A DNA stretch of 28,004 nt, from positions 1 through 28,004 of the forward strand of contig CAZSNT010000138.1 in NCBI GenBank assembly GCA_964607765.1. Direction: 5' to 3'. A program made the translations under genes and the position numbers. The stretch is from CAZSNT01 sp964607765. Its GTDB lineage: Bacteria; Verrucomicrobiota; Lentisphaeria; Oligosphaerales; JABHEG01. Of the stretch, positions 1 through 7,451 are shown piece after piece. A model generated the notes under the pieces. The model was not told where the DNA came from. It did no database searches and was given only the letters and a program-made list of their open reading frames with translations. Numbering within the stretch: the first letter of the stretch is position 1; each line of letters opens with the position of its first letter.

Positions 1-38
1 CGCCCCCCGCACTCGCCCCCCGCACTCGCCCCTCTACT
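1..38. repeat. 13-bp tandem repeat at the window edge
   Basis: Two exact tandem copies of CGCCCCCCGCACT (1-13 and 14-26) are followed by a degenerate third copy that runs into the stop codon of the neighbouring minus-strand gene. The array probably continues to the left of the window, so its true length is unknown. It lies at the 3' end of that gene. Confidence 0.7.
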
Positions 39-3000
39 CGTCCTCAACTACGACTCGGAAGCCGACGTGGTACACACGCTGCCAGTCCGGGAAGCCCAGG
101 CGGTAAGAGGATGTCGACCGGTGTTGACGGTCATGCCACGAGCCGCCGCGCACGACCTTCTTGCCGCACTTCGTCACGTCGTTGCGGCCGTCCGTGTCGT
201 TGTAGGGATACGGCGCATACGCGGACCGCGTCCACTCCGCAACATTGCCATGCAGGTCATGCAATCCCCACGCGTTCGCCTTGTACTTCCCCACGTCGGC
301 AAGATGAAGGACGCGGTCGTTGAACCGGGAGTCCTTGAGCTCATAATCCCAGTCCGGCGACGGGTTCCTGATCGGCTTCGGATTCACGCCTTTCACGGCC
401 ATCTCGACCACCTTGGCGTCCGACAGATTCGCGAATCCGGAGAAGTCCGTGTCAAAGTCCCCGAACGAGAGCGGCGTTGCCGTTCCGGCGCGACACGCCC
501 ACTCCCACTGCGCCTCGGTAGGCAATGTCACCTTCCTGCCCGTGGCCGATGACAGCCAGCGGCAGTAGTCCATCGCCTGCTGCCAGGACACGCGGATCAC
601 AGGGAATTTGGGTTCATTCACGAAATAGCCGCGCTTGACCTGGTCTTTGTAGTGCATGTCGTAGACGCCATTCATATAGTCCGGCTTGAACCGCCGATAC
701 TGCTCCAGCGTCACCTCGGTCGCCCCCATCCAGAACGGCTGGTCAATCGTCACGGGAGCCACCGGCCGCTCGACCGGAGTCTCGGACAGGCTGCCCATCG
801 GGAACGTGCCCTCGGGGACACGCACAAGCTTCAGCTTCATGCCCTTGCCCAGGTCCAGATCCATGGCTGTCCCGCCGGAACCGGCAGCCGCCTGCAGGCG
901 GGTTGCTTCCGGCGCGGTCATCGGCCACCCGTCAACGGCGGGCATATCCTCGGGCCGCGGCTTTGCCAGGAGTTTCGGTTTGATGAAACTCGACTCTTTG
1001 CTGTAGGGATTCACGATGTGCTCCGCGTCCGAAGTCACCGCCGCATACTGCTTGCGCAATTCCAGGCGCCGGTCCAGGATCTCCTTCTTCGCGCCCGCCT
1101 CGGCCCACGTACCGTGCTTGGGCGCGTTCAGATCGATCCACGTCACGAGGCGACTCCAGGCCTCGTCGTTCAGACGCACGTTGTAGTGTCCCTTCTGCAG
1201 CATCTGAATCAGCTCGCTGGTGTCAGCGTGGAACTCCAACGGCGTCAGCAAGTGATAGTCGCCTTCCGGGCCATTGCGCCGGACGTACGGGTGCAGGGCT
1301 TTGTAGGCGACGTCAGGCCTGGAGAAATCCGGCTTCGTCTTGCCGGCCTTCTTCGACGATGCGCCGCTGTGACACCCCACGCAGTACCTGTCCAACACCG
1401 GCTGCACTTCGCGAGCGAAGCTGAATCCGCGCGCCGGCCCGTACCAGGGCGTGATCTCGTGCGGGACACGGCGGCCGGCTTTCACGGGCTTGACCGGGGC
1501 CCCGATATTCTGCGGTTCGTGGCACCCCACACAGGAGCCCACCTCTCCCGGCATGGCGACCAGCCAACTGCGCATCAACTGCAGGGCTTTGCCGTCCGCG
1601 TCGAGCGGCTGCAGCGACAGCGGCGTGTTGGCCGGAACTCGGAACACCACCGATCCGTCCTCCTCAACCGGCACCGTGCCGAGGATGAAATGTACATCCC
1701 AGCCCGACTCCATGCCCATCGAGTAATGCCCGCCCTTGCGCCGCGGCGAGTACTCGTACTTGTAGACCCGAAGGGCTTTGACTGTGCCGCGCGGGACGCC
1801 GGCCAACCCCGGCCCTTCATAGATATCCGTGATCAGCATCACGGCGTCCTTCGCACCCGGCCGGACGCGATCCGGAATGACCGGCGGACGCGCGGTTCTG
1901 CGCAGGGGAACAGGCTCGAACAGCATGGCGCCCTGCTCCTGCTTCAGCAGCAGCATGTTGTCGAACACGTCGACCAAGTACAGGCTCCAGCCGCCGCGGG
2001 CATTGCAGGATGCCAGGAAGTACTTGTCACTCAGCGGGTACGGGTGCAGGAACCTGGGATGAGATCTGTTCACGAGACCGTCCAAAGTGATGGCCTCCAC
2101 CTTCTTCCCGTAGCCCGGAATACGCTGCACCGCGCCGTCGGCCTCGAACCGCCCCCGCGCCGCGTCGAACAGCACCAACTCACCCTCCCGCCGCACGCCA
2201 TGATGCCCCGAGACAATCCCGACGAACTGGGTAGCGGAACCGGGGATCGGACGCGCATAGAACAGGGAGTTCGGCCAGTACGAGTTGCTGCCGTAGAACG
2301 CCCGCTGATCCGTGCCGTCCGGGTTCATGCTCATGAGCACACGGCTGAAGTAGTGCGCCGAATCAGTGTATTCCCAGCGCAGGTACATGACACGGCCGTT
2401 GTTCAGCATCACTGGGCACCAGTCATTGTCCTGCTCGAAGCACAGACGCCGGATATTCGTGCCGGCCGCGTTCATGATGTGCAGGTTCCCCACGTAGTCT
2501 TTGCCGCCCACGCACGGCACGCCTTGGTAGCCGCTGGACGAATCGAAGATGATCCGGCCGTCCGGCAGGTAAACCGGATCGTAGTTGTCCACGTCCTCGC
2601 CCATGTCCGGCGATACTTGACGCAGCCCTGTGCCGTCCACTTTGACCTCGAAAATACCCCATGAACCATTCTTCGCGATCGACGAAAACAGGATCTTGTC
2701 CGCATCGAAGTGCAGGTCGAAATCGCCCACAAACTGGCCACCGGACGGCTCGTACAGAACCGTGAGTTTGCCGTCCAGCAACGGCGAGAGCGTCACAAGC
2801 TCGTTGTCGAACGCGGGCCGGCGCTTGCCCGTCTTCTTGTCAACCGTGTCCTGTGTCTTGAGGCTGGAGTTTCCCTGCCAATTGGCCGGCATGCCCGAGC
2901 TGCCGCGGCGTCGCACCAGAAGCAGCTTGTCGAAGTCCAGCAACGGGTTCGCCATCAGCGCTTCGCGTTTGAGCTCCTCGAACGCCTTCTTCCCCTCATC

Positions 3001-3729
3001 CTTGTCCATTGCCGGCTCGATCTTCGCCAGGCGCGCCAGGAACTCGTCAGCTTTCGGGTAGCGAGCCCCGAACGTCATCTTCAGATCCTGGATAGCAAGA
3101 CGCAGCGACGTCGGCGTGCCCTCAACCACCACCTTCGGGGCCGACCTGCCCCGGCTCTTGCCTTTGCTCGATCTGTTGGGCTTGGGAGAGCTGGTCGGGA
3201 CGACCTTCGCGATGCTCTTCCCCATCCACGGGCACTTCGTGTGGTCTTTCACAATCAGGTTCGTGGCGCCCCGACCAGGCTTGGCAACCGATGCGCCCCA
3301 GACAGCCTTGCGTTTGCCGTCCAGGATCGTCACCTGAACGCTGTTCAGACGCGACTCGAACCCCTGTCTGTTCCACACCGCGATCTTCTCGATAGGAACG
3401 ACCGCGCCCAAGTCCAGCTCCCACGCGGGGTCGGCACAATCGTTGACCGTATGCGTGATCGACCCCTTGGCCCAGTCACCGTTCGTGTTACCGTCCACGC
3501 CGCGGTTCGCCACGCCGCCGTGCCCGGTGTGCGACTGCACAGTCGCCTTCTTCAGCGCTACATTCTTGCCGCCGCTGAACACCTGCACCTCGGCCAGGGA
3601 CAGCGTCCGGCTCTTGCCCGGCAGTGTGATGTGCACATACCGACCGGACACAGTCGCCGGAGCCTGAGCTCCTGCATAGCCGGCCCCAAGCAACACCACG
3701 CCCCAAACAACACACATTCGTTTCATCAT
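34..3729 (-). CDS. Secreted discoidin-like / HzsA-like propeller / diheme / SUMF1-type fusion protein
   Basis: A 1231-residue exported protein. Residues 1-22 form a signal peptide ending in AGAQA. Residues about 30-165 resemble an F5/8 type C (discoidin) carbohydrate-binding domain. Residues about 290-640 contain TolB/PD40-like propeller blades (YLPDGRIIFDSSS, FDADKILFSS), the arrangement seen in proteins related to the hydrazine synthase alpha subunit. Two c-type haem motifs follow, CVGCH at 733-737 and CVGCH at 783-787. Residues about 960-1231 form a formylglycine-generating-enzyme-like (SUMF1) domain (EGTFPMGS, LPTEAQWEWACRAGT, GLHDLHGNVAEW, RGGSWHD, GFRVV). The cysteines expected in the final catalytic stretch of true FGEs are absent (HDRQHRSTSSYRLGF), so sulfatase activation is unlikely. 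The start is supported by GGAGAG just upstream; a second Met codon follows at once. Domain identities are fairly sure, but the function is not known: possibly a periplasmic electron-transfer or glycan-binding protein. Confidence 0.9.
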   Translation of the reverse strand: MMKRMCVVWGVVLLGAGYAGAQAPATVSGRYVHITLPGKSRTLSLAEVQVFSGGKNVALKKATVQSHTGHGGVANRGVDGNTNGDWAKGSITHTVNDCADPAWELDLGAVVPIEKIAVWNRQGFESRLNSVQVTILDGKRKAVWGASVAKPGRGATNLIVKDHTKCPWMGKSIAKVVPTSSPKPNRSSKGKSRGRSAPKVVVEGTPTSLRLAIQDLKMTFGARYPKADEFLARLAKIEPAMDKDEGKKAFEELKREALMANPLLDFDKLLLVRRRGSSGMPANWQGNSSLKTQDTVDKKTGKRRPAFDNELVTLSPLLDGKLTVLYEPSGGQFVGDFDLHFDADKILFSSIAKNGSWGIFEVKVDGTGLRQVSPDMGEDVDNYDPVYLPDGRIIFDSSSGYQGVPCVGGKDYVGNLHIMNAAGTNIRRLCFEQDNDWCPVMLNNGRVMYLRWEYTDSAHYFSRVLMSMNPDGTDQRAFYGSNSYWPNSLFYARPIPGSATQFVGIVSGHHGVRREGELVLFDAARGRFEADGAVQRIPGYGKKVEAITLDGLVNRSHPRFLHPYPLSDKYFLASCNARGGWSLYLVDVFDNMLLLKQEQGAMLFEPVPLRRTARPPVIPDRVRPGAKDAVMLITDIYEGPGLAGVPRGTVKALRVYKYEYSPRRKGGHYSMGMESGWDVHFILGTVPVEEDGSVVFRVPANTPLSLQPLDADGKALQLMRSWLVAMPGEVGSCVGCHEPQNIGAPVKPVKAGRRVPHEITPWYGPARGFSFAREVQPVLDRYCVGCHSGASSKKAGKTKPDFSRPDVAYKALHPYVRRNGPEGDYHLLTPLEFHADTSELIQMLQKGHYNVRLNDEAWSRLVTWIDLNAPKHGTWAEAGAKKEILDRRLELRKQYAAVTSDAEHIVNPYSKESSFIKPKLLAKPRPEDMPAVDGWPMTAPEATRLQAAAGSGGTAMDLDLGKGMKLKLVRVPEGTFPMGSLSETPVERPVAPVTIDQPFWMGATEVTLEQYRRFKPDYMNGVYDMHYKDQVKRGYFVNEPKFPVIRVSWQQAMDYCRWLSSATGRKVTLPTEAQWEWACRAGTATPLSFGDFDTDFSGFANLSDAKVVEMAVKGVNPKPIRNPSPDWDYELKDSRFNDRVLHLADVGKYKANAWGLHDLHGNVAEWTRSAYAPYPYNDTDGRNDVTKCGKKVVRGGSWHDRQHRSTSSYRLGFPDWQRVYHVGFRVVVEDE

Positions 3730-4081
3730 ATCTCTCTCCGAATTCGAGTACTTCAGTTCCTGCTCAGCCTCTCAGCAGCACGGCAGAGCCTGTTACTATA
3801 CAAGTGAAACGCATTATCGACAGCAAACCACCGACGCAGATGTCGACTTACCCGGGAGGCAGCAGTATCGTGCACTGTTGAGTCTGCGCTGAACTCAGGT
3901 CACGCGATACGCACAGTCGCCCCCCCATGTCGAGGACAGCACCGGCAACGTCCTCAAAGCACTGGACTCAGGTCACGCGATACGCACAGTCGGCCCCCCG
4001 CAGGTTCATCCACGACGCAAGGTCGTGGGGGTCTTTGCCAGGGCAACCCGAGCACTCAGATTGTAAGCGAGGAACAACACT
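3730..4081. other. Divergent intergenic region with direct repeats
   Basis: About 350 bp separate two divergent genes. No credible ORF is present. The left half should hold the minus-strand promoter; ACTATA at 3795-3800 reads TATAGT on the minus strand but has no convincing -35 box. The right half holds a long direct repeat, described separately. AGCGAGGAAC just before position 4082 serves as the ribosome-binding region of the plus-strand gene. Confidence 0.5.
3889..3992. repeat. 31-bp direct repeat pair, 73-bp period
   Basis: The block beginning CTG-N-ACTCAGGTCACGCG and ending GCACAGTCG occurs at 3889-3919 and again at 3962-3992. There is one mismatch (A or G at the N position) in 31 bp, and a C-rich run follows both copies. 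The 42-bp spacer contains a GAGGAC/GTCCTC inverted repeat (about 3932-3955). It could be a duplicated regulatory site or the scar of a small tandem duplication. Confidence 0.85.
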
Positions 4082-4861
4082 ATGCGCGTCTACATCTTCG
4101 TGGACATGGAAGGGATCAGCGGCGTCTCGGGCAGCGAGTTTGTGACCGCCTCCGGCAAGCTCTACCAGACAGCACGCCGCTACTACACTCAGGACCTCAA
4201 CGTCTGCGCACGAGCGTGTTTTGACGCGGGCGCGCAAGCCGTGATCGGGCGCGACGGGCACGGCGGCGGCAATCATATGCTCTGGGACGAACTGGACCCG
4301 CGCATCGAGCTCGTGCAGGGGCCGACCGGCAGCGTGCGCATGGTGGGGCTGGACGAATGCGATGCGCTCATCCTACTCGGCTACCACGCCATGGCCGGAA
4401 CGCCGGGCGCGCTGCTCGAACACACCTACTCCTCGGCAGCCGTCCAGAACATGTGGCTGAACGGACGAAAGGTCGGCGAGATCGGAATCGACGCGGCCAT
4501 CGCAGCCGACCACGGCGTGCCTACGGTCATGGTCTCGGGCGACAACTACGCCTGCGCGGAAGCGGAGGACTGGATTCCCGGCGTAGTCCCGTGCTGCGTC
4601 AAGACGGGACTGGGCTGCCAGGCGGCGCGTCTGCTCTCGCAGCAGAACGCGCACGAACTGATCCGTCGCAAGACCGCTGAAGCGCTGAGCCGACTTGACA
4701 CGGTCCGCCCCATCGAGCTCAGCAGACCGGTAACCGTGCGCCGTGAGATGGTGGAACGGAAGGCACTGCCTCACGCCCGGCCGGGACTGACTATCGTTGA
4801 CGGACGCACCTACGAGGTCACTGCGCAGACAGTGGAAGAAGCGTTTTTCGGAACAGTGTGA
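4082..4861 (+). CDS. M55-family D-aminopeptidase (DppA-like)
   Basis: A 259-residue cytoplasmic zinc aminopeptidase of the DppA family, which releases D-amino acids such as D-Ala from short peptides and so links to peptidoglycan turnover. Metal-ligand positions are easy to see: D8 and E10 in VDMEGISG, H60 in DGHGGGNH, H102 in GYHAMAGTPG and E133 in GEIGID. These correspond closely to the D8/E10/H60/H104/E133 set known for the Bacillus enzyme. Length is slightly below the usual 270 or so. The start has a GAGGAAC ribosome-binding sequence about 7 nt upstream. The next gene, a secreted hydrolase, begins 26 bp downstream on the same strand. No membrane segment or signal peptide is seen. Confidence 0.92.
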   Translation: MRVYIFVDMEGISGVSGSEFVTASGKLYQTARRYYTQDLNVCARACFDAGAQAVIGRDGHGGGNHMLWDELDPRIELVQGPTGSVRMVGLDECDALILLGYHAMAGTPGALLEHTYSSAAVQNMWLNGRKVGEIGIDAAIAADHGVPTVMVSGDNYACAEAEDWIPGVVPCCVKTGLGCQAARLLSQQNAHELIRRKTAEALSRLDTVRPIELSRPVTVRREMVERKALPHARPGLTIVDGRTYEVTAQTVEEAFFGTV

Positions 4862-4887
4862 CCACACAGGAACAAGGAGTATCGAGC

Positions 4888-5889
4888 ATGAAGTCACTGA
4901 AGACAGCCCCGTTACTGACGCTGACAACTGTGCTGGCACTCGCAGCCCCCGCCGTGCTGGCCCAGGCAGAACCTGCCGGCAGTTCCGGGAAGGACAAACT
5001 GAATGTGCTGTTCATCGGCAACAGCTACACGGCCCGGCACAACCTGGCCAAGGTTGTCAAAGCCATGGCCGAGGCCGGGAATCCAGGGCTGGAATTCGAC
5101 GTCTACACGGTGATCTATGGCGGGCGGCGCCTGGTCGACCACTGGCGGTTTGGGACCGCGAACTTCGTCAGACTCGCCACCCTCACCGCGGAGGAGGAGA
5201 AAGCAACCATCGCCTCACTTGAGCAGATGCTGGCGACGGATCCCAAGGATCGCCACGCCAAAGGCGCGCTTGGCCGCCACCGTCAGCTCCTCAGATCGCT
5301 GGAATCACAGCGCCGGACGTGGGACATCGTGGTGCTGCAGTCGTATCGCGACGATCTCCAAGGCGATCCCACCCTCTACGCCCAGTACGCGCCCAGGTTC
5401 GCCGAGCTGATCAAAGCGCAGGGCGCACGCGTGGTCTTATACGAAACCACCCCGACAACGCAAAACGCCAAGCCACTGACGGCGGCGCCGGATCCCGCAC
5501 CGGTCCGGGCCAAAGCCAAGGCAATTGCCAAGCTCGCCAATCAGGTCGACGCCCTCGCTGTGCCCATGTCACTCGTCGCTCTGCGCTGCCAGACCGAACG
5601 GCCCGACCTCACGTTGCGCTTCATCAACGACGCGCACCTCAACCAGACGCTGGCCTACCTCACGGCCTGCACGTTCTACGCCGCGCTCTTCGACAAGAGC
5701 CCGCAAGGCTTGCCCATTGACTCGGTCACCGACATCCGCTTCTTCGACAACAAGGACAAGACCAAGGACCGGGACGGCAATCCCATCACACGCACCTTCT
5801 CGCCGAAGGACCGGAACGACCTGCAGCGTATCGCCTGGGAAGGTCTGGCAGAATTCAACAAGATCCGGAGCCAAGTGGGGGAAGACTGA
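4888..5889 (+). CDS. Secreted SGNH/GDSL-type hydrolase
   Basis: A 333-residue exported protein. The start was placed at the ATG at 4888 because a perfect AAGGAG lies 8 nt upstream (4874-4879) and the product then begins with a clean signal peptide (MKSLKTAPLL to about VLA25). The mature protein opens with LNVLFIGNSYT (GNSYT at 44-48, S46 the probable nucleophile). Near the C-terminus INDAHLN supplies the Asp-x-His pair (D248, H250) of the SGNH triad. The family hydrolyses ester bonds, often acetyl or acyl groups on carbohydrates; the substrate here is unknown. It is probably co-transcribed with the aminopeptidase 26 bp upstream. Its last 35 bp overlap the 3' end of the convergent nucleoside phosphorylase gene. 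Confidence 0.85.
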   Translation: MKSLKTAPLLTLTTVLALAAPAVLAQAEPAGSSGKDKLNVLFIGNSYTARHNLAKVVKAMAEAGNPGLEFDVYTVIYGGRRLVDHWRFGTANFVRLATLTAEEEKATIASLEQMLATDPKDRHAKGALGRHRQLLRSLESQRRTWDIVVLQSYRDDLQGDPTLYAQYAPRFAELIKAQGARVVLYETTPTTQNAKPLTAAPDPAPVRAKAKAIAKLANQVDALAVPMSLVALRCQTERPDLTLRFINDAHLNQTLAYLTACTFYAALFDKSPQGLPIDSVTDIRFFDNKDKTKDRDGNPITRTFSPKDRNDLQRIAWEGLAEFNKIRSQVGED

Positions 5890-6643
5890 CAGCGATCTCG
5901 GCAGCGAGCACGGTCAGACGCTCACGTACGTCCCATTTGCGGGTCCAATCTCGGGCATCCCACTCCGCGCCGCTCACGTCATCGCCCCCGTAGAGCAGTT
6001 GCCCGAACGTCACGCTGCGGAAGCGTGCCACTGCGCACAGCGCAGCCGTCTCCATCTCGACACAGGCACAACCTTCCGCCTTCCGCGCCGCGATCCGGCC
6101 GGGCGTCTCGCGATAGAACGCGTCCGTCGTCCACGTCTTGACCAGGCGGTACGGCACACGCCGCTGCTGCAAGCCCGCCTCAATAACCGCAACCGCCTCG
6201 GGCGCCACGGCCACCTCGCGTCCCGGCGGCAGATAGTGGTACGACGTGCCCTCGTCCCGCACCGCGGCCGTAGGCACGAGGACCCCGCCCACGGCAAGCG
6301 CGCTGTCCAGCACGCCGGCGCCGCCACAGGCGATGATCCGGCGCGCGCCCAGCGCGATCAGCTCCTCCATCAGCCCGGCTGCGAGCGGCGCGCCGATGCC
6401 CGGATGCGCCAGTGCCACATCGCCGCCGGCCGTGGCGTATCGGTAGACGGGGTGCGGTCCCATTTCCGTCCGCAGCCGCGTAATCTCGGAGAGAATCCCC
6501 TCCGTGGCCAGGTGCTCGATCACGTCGTGGAAGAAGCACAGAACACAGCTCGCCGGCATGTCCTCACGCCGCTTGGTTAGCCGCGCCGGGTCGAGCAGCG
6601 CTTTCCGGTCCGGGTCGAATTCGAGGATAGGGAAATCAGACAT
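5855..6643 (-). CDS. Nucleoside phosphorylase (uridine/purine phosphorylase superfamily)
   Basis: A 262-residue cytoplasmic protein of the PNP/UDP phosphorylase superfamily, which splits nucleosides with phosphate into base and pentose-1-phosphate. Family landmarks are HPGIGAP (80-86), CGGAG (106-110), RDEGTSYHY (129-137), TTDAFYRE (172-179) and VEMETA (195-200), the last carrying the ribose-binding ExE glutamates. Length is typical. The specific nucleoside cannot be told, although the DEGTSYHY segment is usual in the uridine-phosphorylase-like branch. It starts 6 bp after the stop of the upstream phospholipase D-like gene. Its ribosome-binding sequence (GAGGG) overlaps that stop, so translation is probably coupled. 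Its 3' end overlaps the convergent SGNH gene by 35 bp. Confidence 0.88.
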   Translation of the reverse strand: MSDFPILEFDPDRKALLDPARLTKRREDMPASCVLCFFHDVIEHLATEGILSEITRLRTEMGPHPVYRYATAGGDVALAHPGIGAPLAAGLMEELIALGARRIIACGGAGVLDSALAVGGVLVPTAAVRDEGTSYHYLPPGREVAVAPEAVAVIEAGLQQRRVPYRLVKTWTTDAFYRETPGRIAARKAEGCACVEMETAALCAVARFRSVTFGQLLYGGDDVSGAEWDARDWTRKWDVRERLTVLAAEIAVSLPPLGSGSC

Positions 6644-6649
6644 GTACCC

Positions 6650-7180
6650 TCACTTGAGCAACTCGTTGTAGTCGGCGCAAAATGTCTTGCGGCGGCAGCC
6701 TTCGCAGCGTGCGCCCATCCAAATCTGGTCAAACTGCGCCATGATCTGTTCGATGAGACCCGCGTCGGTCGTGACAAACCCAGCCTCGAAATTGCGCCGA
6801 CGCTCGCTCTTCGCGCCCATTCCGGCCCCGGTCAGATTCGCGCTGCCCGTGTAGGCTGCACGCCCATCGACCACGACCGACTTGAAATGCACGCGCGGGC
6901 ACAAAATCCGCTCCAGCCCGTCAATCAGGTTCGGGTACCTGTCAAAGTCCTTCCGGAACACCGGCCCCGGCTCCTTCGCGTGCAGAAGCCGCACGGCAAC
7001 GCCGCGCTCGATCAGATCCGACAACACCTCCAGGAACGGTACCATGCGCGCGGCCTTCTTCACGTACAGATCCTTCAGGTCCGCCGTGGCCAACCACACG
7101 AACTCGGCCGCGTCCGGCACGGTCTGAAGCAGCACGCGTTCATAGATCTCGCGGTCTGTTATGAACTCTGTCTCGCCCAT
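6650..7180 (-). CDS. Phospholipase D-like protein with one HKD motif
   Basis: A 176-residue protein if the ATG at 7180 is used. One complete HKD motif is visible: H98-x-K100-(x4)-D105-(x6)-GSAN (112-115), followed by a glutamate (E132) in NFEAGF. Single-HKD proteins usually form a dimeric active site and cut phosphodiester bonds in nucleic acids or lipids. The C-terminus has C159-x2-C162-x5-C168, a possible metal site. A GTG start at 7216 would extend the protein by 12 residues, but that stretch comes from a short intergenic repeat and has no ribosome-binding site, whereas GAGGCAGGG precedes the ATG. There is no signal peptide. It forms an operon with the nucleoside phosphorylase 6 bp downstream, hinting at nucleic-acid salvage, but this is inference. 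Confidence 0.82.
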   Translation of the reverse strand: MGETEFITDREIYERVLLQTVPDAAEFVWLATADLKDLYVKKAARMVPFLEVLSDLIERGVAVRLLHAKEPGPVFRKDFDRYPNLIDGLERILCPRVHFKSVVVDGRAAYTGSANLTGAGMGAKSERRRNFEAGFVTTDAGLIEQIMAQFDQIWMGARCEGCRRKTFCADYNELLK

Positions 7181-7202
7181 TGGCGCCCTGCCTCGTTGAC
7201 TC

Positions 7203-7229
7203 ACCACGAAGCTCACGAAGAGCTCGAAG
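7203..7229. repeat. Degenerate 9-bp repeat (ACCACGAAG type)
   Basis: Three adjacent nonamers, ACCACGAAG, CTCACGAAG and AGCTCGAAG, share the CGAAG end. The pattern resembles the CACGAAGGACACGAAGAG-type intergenic repeats I associate with PVC-group and other environmental genomes. It overlaps the possible N-terminal extension of the phospholipase D-like gene and argues against using the upstream GTG start. Confidence 0.65.
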
Positions 7230-7250
7230 GAGTGGGGGTGGAGCGACCCC

Positions 7251-7309
7251 GTGACTTCATGACGTCATCACACGACCCCTCGTTCCAGCATCCCAGCATG
7301 CCAGTATGG
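7251..7309. repeat. Composite short-period repeats with a 10-bp palindrome
   Basis: GTGACTTCA/TGACGTCAT units at 7251-7268 include the perfect palindrome ATGACGTCAT (7259-7268). They are followed by a CCAGCAT-type repeat at 7283-7309 (TTCCAGCAT, CCCAGCATG, CCAGTATGG). Both look like members of dispersed 8-9 bp intergenic repeat families rather than binding sites for a specific regulator. Confidence 0.5.
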
Positions 7310-7342
7310 GACGTATGCGGCCCCACATCACGCCTCACGCGC

Positions 7343-7371
7343 CTGACACTGCCGCAATAGGGCGTTACAAT
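7343..7371 (+). promoter_or_regulatory. Sigma70-like promoter for the URO-D-family gene
   Basis: CTGACA (7343-7348, five of six to TTGACA) is separated by exactly 17 bp from TACAAT (7366-7371, five of six to TATAAT). The predicted start site lies near 7378, leaving a leader of about 75 nt before the ATG at 7452. Confidence 0.6.
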
Positions 7372-7451
7372 AGACGCCAAAGCAAGTCCGGCACATCGGC
7401 CCGGCCCAGATCGGACCACGTTTTGCCGCAACACACTGGAGATGCGGTCAC

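Noticed and set aside
652..2664. Long open frame on the plus strand, 670 codons
   Set aside because: It is antisense to the large fusion protein, whose domains are clear. The translation is Arg/His/Val-rich without motifs, the usual effect of high GC.
3122..3439. Small open frames within the large fusion gene
   Set aside because: All are alternate-frame readings of the same coding DNA.
7181..7216. Upstream GTG start for the phospholipase D-like gene
   Set aside because: The extra 12 codons come largely from an intergenic repeat and have no ribosome-binding site; the ATG at 7180 is better placed.
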